Below the pieces are notes generated by a model that saw only the letters and a program-made list of their open reading frames with translations, was not told the origin of the DNA and searched no databases. The position numbers and the translations under genes were made by a program. Below are positions 51,439 through 59,963 of a DNA stretch of 64,000 nt, piece by piece; within the stretch, counting starts at the first letter, position 1, and the number at the start of each line of letters is the position of its first letter. Source of the DNA: Candidatus Babelota bacterium (lineage in GTDB: Bacteria > Babelota > Babeliae > Babelales > Vermiphilaceae); contig JAJCZE010000011.1 in NCBI GenBank assembly GCA_029262555.1, positions 39,326-103,325 on the forward strand, read 5' to 3'.

Positions 51439-52295
51439 AACGATTAGCGAATAGTTTTTTACAAGACATTCCGTTTATTTGTTCTATGCCTGCAATAGCA
51501 TGGCAAATCTTTTTCATGGTTGTCCCTGTTGGCATTATTGTATATTTTAGCCTCATTGGCCCCGAATTTATTATAACGCTTGAGCATTATCGTGGATTGC
51601 TACACTCGTCTTATATTTTAATTATTTTTCGCTCATTGTTGCTTGCTGTTATGACTGGGTTTACAGCATTTTTACTTGCATATCCGGTTTCTTATTTTAT
51701 TGCGATGCGTGCAAAAAAATATAAAACGGTTTTATTGTTTTTTCTGACGCTACCGTTTTGGGTAAACTTTTTAGTGCAAATTTATGCATGGTATTTTTTG
51801 CTTGAACATAATGGTTTGATCAATACGTTTTTGCTGAAAATCGGCTTCATTAGCGAGCCACTTATGCTTTCTAACAGCCTGTTTGCTATCTTTTTGGTGA
51901 TGGTGTATTGCTATCTGCCGTTCATGATTATGCCGCTCTATAATATGCTTGAAAAAATAGATTTGCGCCTTTTAGAAGCTTCTTCTGATCTGGGAGCTAC
52001 TCCATGGCAAACGTTTTACCGTGTTACATTCCCTCTTTCTATGCCGGGAGTTAAAACAGGCTTGTTGCTCGTGATGATTCCTGCCTTTGGAGAATTTGTT
52101 ATTCCGTCGCTTTTGGGCGGTGGAAAAAATATGTTGGTAGGTACGCTTATTTCATACTTCTTTTTGGTGGCTCGCAATAATGCGTCCGGCGCAGCATTCA
52201 CCTGCCTGAGCGCTCTTGCATTACTTTTAACAATTATATTGTTTTATGCGGTAAGCAGGTTATGGATTGTTTCAAAAATAGTGGAGCGAAAATGA
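51435..52295 (+). CDS. potB: Spermidine/putrescine ABC importer, permease B
   Basis: From ATG 51435 (ATGA overlap with potA) the protein has 286 residues and six helices. The EAA motif loop is DLRLLEASSDLGATPWQTFY, which contacts the ATPase. FFLTLPFWVNFLVQIYAW and PAFGEFVIPSLLGG also match PotB. The longer frame start at 51402 lies inside potA and is not needed. Confidence 0.93.
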   Translation: MKRLANSFLQDIPFICSMPAIAWQIFFMVVPVGIIVYFSLIGPEFIITLEHYRGLLHSSYILIIFRSLLLAVMTGFTAFLLAYPVSYFIAMRAKKYKTVLLFFLTLPFWVNFLVQIYAWYFLLEHNGLINTFLLKIGFISEPLMLSNSLFAIFLVMVYCYLPFMIMPLYNMLEKIDLRLLEASSDLGATPWQTFYRVTFPLSMPGVKTGLLLVMIPAFGEFVIPSLLGGGKNMLVGTLISYFFLVARNNASGAAFTCLSALALLLTIILFYAVSRLWIVSKIVERK

Positions 52296-53080
52296 CGAGT
52301 CGTGGAATCTGGGGGCGGTACCTTTTGCCGTTGTTTGTAGCAAAGCTCTATCTTTTTTTGTATGTACCACTCATTATTCTGATTTTGTTTTCTTTTAATG
52401 ATAATAAACTAGGCTTTGATTGGGTTGGGTTTACTACGCGTTGGTATGTTTCGGTTTGGAATAATCAAGAAATGTGGCGATCGTTGCATACGTCGCTCGT
52501 GGTTGCTAGCTCTTCTGTAGTGTTGTGCCTTTCCATGAGTGCGTTATTTGTATTTTATGGTAAACGTTCATTTGTAAAAAGAGCGATGGCGCTTTTTTAT
52601 GGAAACTTAGCAATTCCAGAAATCGTACTTGCTGTAGGGCTCATGAGTTTGTTTTATTTTTTTTCAGTTCCGCTGAGTATTTCTACTCTTATAGCTGCGC
52701 ATACAGTATTGGGGCTTGGGTACGTAGTGCCAATTGTGCATGATCGATATATTGAGCTTGATAATCGCTATGTGGAAGCATCGATGGATTTGGGAGCTAC
52801 GCCATGGCAAACGTTTCGAAGAGTAGTATTGCCGCTTTTGTTTCCGGCATTACTAACATCTGCATTATTAGTATTCATTATTTCGTTTGATGATTTTGTC
52901 TTATCGTTTTTTTGTTCGGGTGGCTCAACAGTAACGCTTCCGATGTTTATTTTTGCAAAAATTCGTTCGGGTTCATCTCCATTGGTCAGTGCGCTATCAA
53001 CGATGCTTTTAGTATTAAGCAGTATTGTAGTATTGCTCTTTTTAGCATTGCAATCTCGTAAATGGGGGCAGTTACGATGA
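52292..53080 (+). CDS. potC: Spermidine/putrescine ABC importer, permease C
   Basis: From ATG 52292 (ATGA overlap with potB) the protein has 262 residues and six helices. Its EAA loop is NRYVEASMDLGATPWQTFRR and later helices show ISFDDFVLSFFCSGG, as in PotC. It forms the transmembrane pore with PotB. Confidence 0.93.
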   Translation: MTSRGIWGRYLLPLFVAKLYLFLYVPLIILILFSFNDNKLGFDWVGFTTRWYVSVWNNQEMWRSLHTSLVVASSSVVLCLSMSALFVFYGKRSFVKRAMALFYGNLAIPEIVLAVGLMSLFYFFSVPLSISTLIAAHTVLGLGYVVPIVHDRYIELDNRYVEASMDLGATPWQTFRRVVLPLLFPALLTSALLVFIISFDDFVLSFFCSGGSTVTLPMFIFAKIRSGSSPLVSALSTMLLVLSSIVVLLFLALQSRKWGQLR

Positions 53081-54135
53081 ATGTAATCCGCATTACTACT
53101 CGATTGGCTATGGTGTGTGCCATGTTTGGGGCGCTTTTTTTGTTTTTACAATTTCCGCAATATATGGATCGATTTAAAGCAGGTAAAAGTATCAATGTAT
53201 TAGCGTGGCCGAATGTGATTGATTCGGAATACCTCAAAGAGTTTGAGCGTAAAACCGGTATCACGGTAAATCTGTCTTATTTTGAAAATTATGAAGAACT
53301 TGTAGTTAAAATGCGTTCTGGTGCAAGTGATTATGATTTGGTGATGGCTTCTGATTATTCATTGCAATTATTGATTGATGAAGAGGTGGTAAAGCCACTC
53401 GATCAGAGCAAGCTGCATTTTTTAAAAGATATCAATCCATTGCTTTTGAATTTGCCACATGATCCAAATAATACCTATTCAATTCCCTATTCGTGGGAAA
53501 TTTTTGGTATAGGCATAGATGCTGATGCTTATAAGGATGGTTTGCCTCAGGCAAGCTGGAAGCTTTTGTTTGATGAGAATATTTCTCCTGCGCGAGTAGG
53601 CATGTTAGATGATGCACGAGAAATTGTGTCTATTGCGGCATTATATTTATTTGGGAAAAACAAAAATGCATTAACGGTTGATGATTTGAAAAAAATTCAA
53701 ACATTATTACTTGAGCAAAAAAAACGTGTAGTCATGTATACTGATTTGCGTACGGACTATTTATTAGTGTCGCAATCAGCGCCAGTGGTATTAGGATTAA
53801 GCTCTGATTTGTTTCATGCGATGCGTAAATACAAAAATATTCAATTTTTGATTCCGCAAGAAGGTAGTTTTTTATTACTGGATACGTTAATGATTCCCGC
53901 TGCAACCAAAAAAGATGAGCTGGCGTATGCATTTTTGAATTATCTGTATCAGCCACATATTGTTAAAGCATATGCTGATCGATATAATTTCTTCCCGGCG
54001 CTTCAGGGGATAGTTGCGAATGAAGATCGCTATCAAATGAGCCCAACAAAATCTCTTTTTAATCGACTCCGCTTTTTTTCATATGATATTCCAGAGGCTG
54101 CATTACGTGATTTGTGGATTGCTCTCAAATCGTAA
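53077..54135 (+). CDS. potD: Spermidine/putrescine-binding protein
   Basis: From ATG 53077 (ATGA overlap with potC) the protein has 352 residues. An N-terminal signal anchor (TTRLAMVCAMFGALFLFLQF) replaces a lipobox. The binding protein follows: NVLAWPNVIDSEYLKEFERK, YDLVMASDYSLQLLIDEEVV, YSIPYSWEIFGIGID, and PAATKKDELAYAFLNYLYQP near the C-terminus, as in PotD and PotF. It delivers polyamines to PotBC. An N-terminal anchor without Cys may keep it on the membrane. Confidence 0.92.
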   Translation: MNVIRITTRLAMVCAMFGALFLFLQFPQYMDRFKAGKSINVLAWPNVIDSEYLKEFERKTGITVNLSYFENYEELVVKMRSGASDYDLVMASDYSLQLLIDEEVVKPLDQSKLHFLKDINPLLLNLPHDPNNTYSIPYSWEIFGIGIDADAYKDGLPQASWKLLFDENISPARVGMLDDAREIVSIAALYLFGKNKNALTVDDLKKIQTLLLEQKKRVVMYTDLRTDYLLVSQSAPVVLGLSSDLFHAMRKYKNIQFLIPQEGSFLLLDTLMIPAATKKDELAYAFLNYLYQPHIVKAYADRYNFFPALQGIVANEDRYQMSPTKSLFNRLRFFSYDIPEAALRDLWIALKS

Positions 54136-54141
54136 GTTGCG

Positions 54142-54171
54142 TTGACTTTTTTCTGGCTTACTGCGCATACT
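54142..54171 (+). promoter_or_regulatory. Sigma70-type promoter
   Basis: TTGACT (54142-54147) and CATACT (54166-54171) are 18 nt apart, 40 bases before the ATG at 54212. Confidence 0.55.
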
Positions 54172-54211
54172 CATACTAATTAAAAAGGTGTTGAGTAAGG
54201 AGTGAGTAGTT

Positions 54212-54940
54212 ATGAAACGAATAGTAAGTAGTATACTTTTTGCATTCTCACTATGTATGCCACTTTTGCAGGCAAAAAGTAGTTGCCCTGACGCAGAAAC
54301 CATTCAACGATTGCAAGAGCTACAACGTTGTATCGATACGATTAAATCTAAAGTTACAGACATTCAAATAAACATTGATGATATTGACGTTAATGTATCA
54401 GGCATTGATGATTTGGAAGTACAAATTTCTATTTTGGGTGAGGAGCTGTGTTCAAAAATTGAAAACATTTCAGTGAACGTAGAAATTAGTTCTGTTGATG
54501 TTCAGGTATCGGGTATTGAGGATCTTGAAATATTAATTTCTACCAACGATCAGTTGTTATGTTCAAAAATTGAAGATCTTTCAGAAATGGTTTCAACAAA
54601 CGATGATCTTATTTTATCTGCTATAGATAATATAACCGTTACAGCGATGGTTTCTGGAGTAGACGAACTAATCTCTGCATCAGATGTTTTTTTATGTTCA
54701 AAATTGGATGATATTGAGTTAACGATATCTGTGAATGATGAACTCATTCTTTCTACCATTGATGGACAAGCATCAGTATCCGACGCATTACTGTGCTCAA
54801 AGGTGGGTGATCTAGATGATTTAGGCAGCTGCTTGGAGACGATTATAGACGTGCCAGATGCTATCAATAACCTTGATCTCAACGTCATTGAACTTCTTAA
54901 AACAATTTTGCTTGAGCTGCGTGGATGCAACGGGTGTTAA
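54212..54940 (+). CDS. Secreted acidic protein with internal LCSK repeats
   Basis: The 242-residue protein has a signal peptide (KRIVSSILFAFSLCMPLLQA). A highly repetitive body follows: LCSKIENISVNVEISSVDV, LCSKIEDLSEMVSTNDD, LCSKLDDIELTISVNDE and LCSKVGDLDDLG, with VSGIDDLEVQIS, VSGIEDLEILIS and VSGVDELISAS between. Ile/Leu/Val at alternating or heptad spacing with Asp/Glu suggests an elongated coil or beta structure with one Cys per repeat. It ends in RGCNGC. No family recognised. AAGGAG precedes the ATG; own promoter and terminator. Confidence 0.72.
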   Translation: MKRIVSSILFAFSLCMPLLQAKSSCPDAETIQRLQELQRCIDTIKSKVTDIQINIDDIDVNVSGIDDLEVQISILGEELCSKIENISVNVEISSVDVQVSGIEDLEILISTNDQLLCSKIEDLSEMVSTNDDLILSAIDNITVTAMVSGVDELISASDVFLCSKLDDIELTISVNDELILSTIDGQASVSDALLCSKVGDLDDLGSCLETIIDVPDAINNLDLNVIELLKTILLELRGCNGC

Positions 54941-54965
54941 TGTTTCGTAATATTTGAATAATTGT

Positions 54966-54993
54966 AAAGACCTCGCTGAGTGCGGGGTCTTTT
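54966..54993 (+). terminator. Intrinsic terminator
   Basis: AAAGACC-CGC and GCG-GGTCTTTT form a stem with a small internal mismatch, then a T run. Confidence 0.8.
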
Positions 54994-55058
54994 GTCTTTA
55001 TGGATCGTTTACGGTATTATTGCTTTAAAAGCTTATTGTTTCATTATTTGGACATTTT

Positions 55059-56978
55059 ATGGCACAAAATACCTTCTACGTAACCACTCCTATTTATTAT
55101 GGCACGGCAAAGCCGCATCTTGGATCGTTGTATTCTACGCTTATTGCGGATGTTGAATCCCGTTGGCAGCAGTTGAATGGTAAAGAAACCTACTTTTTAA
55201 CTGGCACTGATGAGCATGGCCAAAAAATTATGCAGGCAGCCGAAAAAGTAGGAAAAACTCCTCAAGAGTTTGTGGATAGTTTTATTGCTGCGTATCAGGA
55301 AGCATGGAACACCTATCATATTGATTATTCACAATTTATTCGTACTACCGATCCTCGCCATATTCAACGAGTGCAAGCGCTCATTTCAAAATTATTAGCG
55401 CAGGGTGATATTTATAAGGGATCGTACGATGGGTGGTATTGCACGCCATGCGAGACGTATGTAACGCCGGGTGGTCAAAAAGAAAATCCAGACTGTACTG
55501 ATTGTGGCCGTCCAACCGAGAAAGTTTCTGAAGAGACCTATTTTTTCAAACTATCAAAGTATCAAGATAAGCTTTTAGAATGGTATAAGGCGCACCCTGA
55601 TTTTGTTGCTCCTAAAGAGCGATTGAATGAAGTTAAGAGCTTTGTGGAATCAGGGCTGAAAGATTTAAGCATGTCTCGTACTACGATTAGTTGGGGTGTG
55701 CCATTCCCGAATGATCCTGAGCATGTGGTGTATGTATGGGTGGATGCATTGTGCAATTATATTACCGCAATTGGCTACGGCGATGATGCTGAAAAAAAAC
55801 AGTTTGAAAAATGGTGGCCTGCTAATTTACAAGTGCTCGGAAAAGATATTGTGCGCTTTCATGCAGTGTATTGGCCAGCGCTTTTAATGGCTGCAGAGCT
55901 TGAATTGCCAAAGCAATTATTGGTGCATGGATGGATTCAGGTGGATAGTCAAAAAATGTCTAAATCGTTGGGCAATGTGGTTGATCCAATAGAGTTGGCG
56001 GATGCATATGGTGCAGAAGCAGTTCGTTATTATTTACTGCGTAAAATTCCAGTGAATACCGATGGTAATTTTAGTACGGGTGATTTAGAGCAATGTATTA
56101 CCTCTGATTTGGCAAACGATTTAGGAAATTTATTACATCGTATGGTAAGTCTTGCAGATCGTTATGGGCGGCATGAGATTGCACCCGTTGAAGTATGGTC
56201 ATCAAAGGCGGTGCATTTACGTGACGAATCGTGGAATGCAATTGAAGAATATAAAATGCATATGCAGGCACACGAATTTCATTTAGCACTTGCTCGATTA
56301 TGGAAATTTATCAATAAAGTGAATGCCTATTTTCATGAGCAAGAGCCATGGAAGCTTGCAAAATCAGATCCACATGCATTTTTAGAAGTACTTTCTGCAA
56401 CGTGCCATAGTCTGCGTATTATTGCAGCGCTGTTGTGGCCGATAATGCCAACTAAAATGGAAGAGCTTTTGCGCAGTTTGGGCCACACGTTTGATATCAA
56501 AAAAGAGAGCATTGAATCGCTCGAACTTGGCACATGGCGCCAAACGTTTTTACTTAAAAAAATGGATACATTGTTTCAAAAAATAGAGGAAAAACCAGTG
56601 GAAGAAACAACAAAATCTGCACCAGAAAAAGCACCAGAGAAAAAAGAAGACTACATTAAAATTGACGATGTAATCAAAGTAGATCTACGCGTAGGAACAA
56701 TTACTTCTGCAGAGTCTGTACCAGAATCTGAAAAACTCATTAAAATGCAGGTTGATTTTGGGGATTTAGGAACCAAGCAAATTTTTGCTGGCGTGCGCAA
56801 ATGGTATCAGCCAGAAGATCTACTCGGAAAGCAGGGTACGTTTGTGGTGAATTTAAAACCACGTAAAATGCTCGGCCAAATTTCTGAAGGCATGATGCTT
56901 TTTGCAGAAGATGCTGCAGGTAAATTGCACCCCGTTAACCCTGAGGGGCTTGTGCCAAATGGGGTTCGCCTTCGATAG
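55059..56978 (+). CDS. metG: Methionyl-tRNA synthetase
   Basis: The 639-residue class I enzyme charges tRNA-Met. Motifs: TTPIYYGTAKPHLGSLYS (HIGH region), zinc-binding CTPCETYVTPGG and CTDCGRP, VYVWVDALCNYI, and KMSKSLGNVVDP. After a Lys/Glu/Pro-rich linker comes the C-terminal tRNA-binding OB domain (IDDVIKVDLRVGTITSAESV, IFAGVRKWY). Full length. Its 3' end overlaps the gene at 56935-57291 on the other strand by 44 bases. Confidence 0.96.
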   Translation: MAQNTFYVTTPIYYGTAKPHLGSLYSTLIADVESRWQQLNGKETYFLTGTDEHGQKIMQAAEKVGKTPQEFVDSFIAAYQEAWNTYHIDYSQFIRTTDPRHIQRVQALISKLLAQGDIYKGSYDGWYCTPCETYVTPGGQKENPDCTDCGRPTEKVSEETYFFKLSKYQDKLLEWYKAHPDFVAPKERLNEVKSFVESGLKDLSMSRTTISWGVPFPNDPEHVVYVWVDALCNYITAIGYGDDAEKKQFEKWWPANLQVLGKDIVRFHAVYWPALLMAAELELPKQLLVHGWIQVDSQKMSKSLGNVVDPIELADAYGAEAVRYYLLRKIPVNTDGNFSTGDLEQCITSDLANDLGNLLHRMVSLADRYGRHEIAPVEVWSSKAVHLRDESWNAIEEYKMHMQAHEFHLALARLWKFINKVNAYFHEQEPWKLAKSDPHAFLEVLSATCHSLRIIAALLWPIMPTKMEELLRSLGHTFDIKKESIESLELGTWRQTFLLKKMDTLFQKIEEKPVEETTKSAPEKAPEKKEDYIKIDDVIKVDLRVGTITSAESVPESEKLIKMQVDFGDLGTKQIFAGVRKWYQPEDLLGKQGTFVVNLKPRKMLGQISEGMMLFAEDAAGKLHPVNPEGLVPNGVRLR

Positions 56979-57291
56979 GTTCGTCATTTACAAGGAACAG
57001 AGAGAATGCTTGAGTCTGATCGCTATAGCAGTATAAATATTGATTGCTTCCATCGCATAATACAGTGAAGGGAGCTTCAATGGTGGGTAGAGAACTATTG
57101 TTTTTGTGTTGGCACGAATAGAATTTTTTACCATTATATATGAATGAAGAATGTTCTGCATCGGTGTATATGGTAACACCAGACTTTGAAGTAGAAGTAA
57201 TGTGCATTATACAATTGTGATGATCAAGTGGAGTTGCAAGAGTGTGTGATACTATGAAAAGAAAAACTAATGATGCGATAATTTGTTTCAT
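56935..57291 (-). CDS. Small secreted protein of unknown function
   Basis: The 118-residue protein has a signal peptide (KQIIASLVFLFIVSHTLA), then a small domain with four Cys (HHNCIM, FYSCQH, TVLCDGSN and LYCYSD), likely two disulfides, and a Pro/Gly-rich tail. No family recognised. GGGAAAT precedes the ATG. Convergent overlap with metG by 44 bases. Confidence 0.62.
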   Translation of the reverse strand: MKQIIASLVFLFIVSHTLATPLDHHNCIMHITSTSKSGVTIYTDAEHSSFIYNGKKFYSCQHKNNSSLPTIEAPFTVLCDGSNQYLYCYSDQTQAFSLFLVNDEPIEGEPHLAQAPQG

Positions 57292-57324
57292 ATTTCCCGC
57301 TCTTTAAACTTTGATTATAGCGTT

Positions 57325-59232
57325 ATGTTTCAACCTATTTTTCACTATTATAGCAAATATAAACAAATTGGATTAGTGCGCTTTTGCAAAGCGGTAAATG
57401 CTCGATTGAAAAAACACTTTTTAATGCAAAAAATATCTCAGCGTAATGCTCCAATTATCACTCCTTTCTTTCGGCGATTACCGTATCTTGATTCTATTGT
57501 AATGCCTCAAAAGCAGCTTGTTGCGCATGCAAATCAATACGTAACTAATCAGTTTTCATTCTTGGGATCACGTGCTGCATGCTATCTTGCAATGCCTTGG
57601 TATGATGATGTGCGACTTGAACAATGTAATTGTGTAAACGCTGCGCTCATGACCCCCTCCGTTCGCCCTGAGCTTGTCGAAGGGTTTATAATTTTTCAAA
57701 AAAAAAATGATATATTTTTATTCCTGTCTACATTTTTTATTCAATCGTTCGAGACCCTTCGACAAGCTCAGGGCGAACGGGGAGAAGACAATAAATATTG
57801 GGTAAAACCGGGAGGAAAAAATAATAGCAATCAAGATGCCTTTGATATTAAAGTGCCGTGGGAATGCGCGCGCTTTCAATACGCACTGATTTTAGCCTAT
57901 GCTTATGTTCAAACGAGTAACGCACACTATCTTACAATGCTCAAAAAACAGATCATTTCTTTTATAGATGCTGCACCATTCATGCATGGCATACATTGGA
58001 GTAATCCAATGGAAGCTGCAATTCGTGCGACCAATTGGATTATCGCCTATCAGTTGGTGCAAAAAGAGTTTCAAAGCGATATAGCGTTTCACGATCAATT
58101 AGTGCACAGCTTGTGGCAGCATATGCAGTTTATTGAAACGCATTGGGAGATATATGATGGCCGTACGAATAATCATTATCTTTCCAATTTAGTTGGGTAT
58201 GCGTATTTGTGTTGGTTTTTTAATGATACAAAACGATGGAAGAAGTGTTGGAAAGAGCTGCAAAGTGAGTTTGCGTGGCAAATACAGGATGATGGATCAT
58301 CCTATGAGGGATCAACGGCGTATCATGGATTTGTAGCAGAACTCTTTCTGCATGGCTTTTTAGTAGCACAGCAGATGGGTGAAACTATTACGCCTACTAT
58401 CCAAGTTCAGCTGAAAAAGATGCTGCAGTTTGCAGATGATACTAAAAATCTGTGTATTGGGGATGATGATTCTGGATCATTGCTGCATAAAGGGCTGTAT
58501 GATTTGAGTGCATTGGCGAGTCGTTTAGTGATTGTGCCGCGATATGCAAAACGTGAAATAATGATATACAAACAATTTGGCCTTTCAATTATTAATCATA
58601 CTGCATGGAATATTTCACTTCGTCATCATGCATATCATGGGCGCCAACCTTCAGCGCATTTTCATGAAGATGTTAGTAGCGTTACGCTTTCATATCAGGG
58701 AATTCCAATTTTAGTTGATCCGGGAACGTATCTTTATACGGGTTCAAAAAAGTGGCGCAATTATTTTCGATCAGCTGGGCAGCATAGTACGTTTTATCCT
58801 GTCGGGTGGAATCAGAAAACGAATGATCTGTTTGAACTTGCAATTGCAGAAAGCAATGCAACTATTACGCAACAGCACAGCAGCATTAAAAGTGCGCACG
58901 ATCTGTATGGATTTTCAGTTTCACGGACAGTTTCGTGGAGTGATGAAAACGTTACTATTCAGGATGATATTCGCCATGCAACCAGTGCAATGGAATGGCA
59001 GTTTATTTTTGCACCCGGCATAGAACTACAAAAAGCTGGTAATGGTAACTGGAATATTATGCACAATTCAAAAACGATTTTACAATTTCAAAGTACGCAA
59101 CTTGTATTTGAAAAACGAAAGGCGTGGGTATCACCTTCATATGGCGTAAAAAAAGAAAGCTGGGCTTTGCAGGCGCACGGGGATTGCTATGAATCTTTGA
59201 TGCAGTTTATTGCGGTAGAGGCGAATAAATAG
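57325..59232 (+). CDS. Heparinase II/III-like polysaccharide lyase with an in-frame palindromic insert
   Basis: From ATG 57325 the protein has 635 residues. The N-terminal helical domain shows the family pattern (WECARFQYALILAYAY, HWSNPMEAAIRATNWI, GRTNNHYLSNLVGYAY, DDGSSYEGSTAYHGF). The C-terminal beta domain shows HFHEDVSSVTLSYQGIPILV, DPGTYLYTGSKKWRNYFRS and AGQHSTFYPVG. It should cut acidic polysaccharides, or an exopolymer as in the sheath- and alginate-related members. Between residues 110 and 155 the palindromic element at 57659-57780 is translated (SVRPELVEG ... ETLRQAQGERG), and the frame stays open. No signal peptide is evident. Confidence 0.85.
   Translation: MFQPIFHYYSKYKQIGLVRFCKAVNARLKKHFLMQKISQRNAPIITPFFRRLPYLDSIVMPQKQLVAHANQYVTNQFSFLGSRAACYLAMPWYDDVRLEQCNCVNAALMTPSVRPELVEGFIIFQKKNDIFLFLSTFFIQSFETLRQAQGERGEDNKYWVKPGGKNNSNQDAFDIKVPWECARFQYALILAYAYVQTSNAHYLTMLKKQIISFIDAAPFMHGIHWSNPMEAAIRATNWIIAYQLVQKEFQSDIAFHDQLVHSLWQHMQFIETHWEIYDGRTNNHYLSNLVGYAYLCWFFNDTKRWKKCWKELQSEFAWQIQDDGSSYEGSTAYHGFVAELFLHGFLVAQQMGETITPTIQVQLKKMLQFADDTKNLCIGDDDSGSLLHKGLYDLSALASRLVIVPRYAKREIMIYKQFGLSIINHTAWNISLRHHAYHGRQPSAHFHEDVSSVTLSYQGIPILVDPGTYLYTGSKKWRNYFRSAGQHSTFYPVGWNQKTNDLFELAIAESNATITQQHSSIKSAHDLYGFSVSRTVSWSDENVTIQDDIRHATSAMEWQFIFAPGIELQKAGNGNWNIMHNSKTILQFQSTQLVFEKRKAWVSPSYGVKKESWALQAHGDCYESLMQFIAVEANK
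57659..57780. repeat. Palindromic element inserted in a coding sequence
   Basis: A perfect 27-base inverted repeat (57659-57685 and 57754-57780; CCGTTCGCCCTGAGC... and its complement) brackets 68 AT-rich bases. It lies inside the heparinase-like gene, which reads through it in frame. The same consensus, degenerate, occurs at 7842-7914. Confidence 0.92.
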
Positions 59233-59366
59233 GAGCTGCCAAGGTGTGGTTTTTCAAATAGAATTCAATTGCAATAAAAGCCTCTATTTTGCTTGCTTTT
59301 TTAAAAAATAAGAGGACAATCAAAAGTAGAAATAGTTTTAACATATCTTTATCTTAAGGGTTTATC

Positions 59367-59963
59367 ATGATGCTAAAGCAGCTATCATGGAGAGGTAGTA
59401 ATCGAGCCCTGTTTCTTTTCTCACTTCTATTAGTTCCAACTCATTTATATTCGATGGGATATCTTTTTGACCGGTACTTTGAATGGAAGTATTCGCAAAA
59501 AAGTCAAAGAGTGGGACCTCGCCCGTCTTTTCAATCGACGGCTGCATCTGCAGCTGCAGGAGAGCACGAGTCAGGGGGAGCTGCAGGTGCGGCTGCAGCA
59601 GATTATGCTTTTGTGCCAGAAATGACCGCAGCTCAAAAGAAAGAGTATACTGCTCACGGGAAAACATGGGATGAATTAGAAGAGGTGTATGCAGACGCTC
59701 CTGAGGATGTACATGATATAGTTGATCATTTAAAAAGCCCTACAGCTCCTGATTGGCGTTCTGCATGTCTAGTTGGGCCTCCTGGAACGGGAAAAACAAC
59801 TGTAATGTTAGCAATTCCCCATATGGCGCGATGGCATTGGAAATTTTTGTCTGGTCCTGAGTTATCTGGGCAATATCGCAATCAAGCAAAAGAGCGCCTA
59901 AGAGAAGAGCTTGAATTAGTGATAGCGAGTAAGAAAAAACAGTTGTCTGTATGGATGAGTTGA
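59367..59963 (+). CDS. Exported AAA ATPase, N-terminal part (frame ends at a shift)
   Basis: The 198-residue frame has a signal sequence (ALFLFSLLLVPTHLYSMGY), an Ala/Gly-rich linker, and then the Walker A motif VGPPGTGKTTVM at about residue 137. It stops after KKKQLSVWMS. The next frame (59951-60835) supplies the rest of an AAA domain. A -1 shift at the A6 run (59934-59939) gives TVVCMDELNRLL, a good Walker B, so the two frames were or are one gene. Export of an AAA ATPase is unusual. Confidence 0.78.
   Translation: MMLKQLSWRGSNRALFLFSLLLVPTHLYSMGYLFDRYFEWKYSQKSQRVGPRPSFQSTAASAAAGEHESGGAAGAAAADYAFVPEMTAAQKKEYTAHGKTWDELEEVYADAPEDVHDIVDHLKSPTAPDWRSACLVGPPGTGKTTVMLAIPHMARWHWKFLSGPELSGQYRNQAKERLREELELVIASKKKQLSVWMS
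59931..59940 (+). other. A6 slippage or frameshift site in the AAA gene
   Basis: AAGAAAAAAC in frame 0 reads AAG AAA AAA C. Slipping back one base on the A run joins the two AAA frames and restores the Walker B motif. This could be a mutation, an assembly error, transcriptional slippage or programmed -1 frameshifting. Confidence 0.65.

Noticed and set aside
57754..57780. Short conserved peptide ETLRQAQGERG as a protein motif
   Set aside because: It is the translation of the palindromic DNA repeat, not a protein domain.
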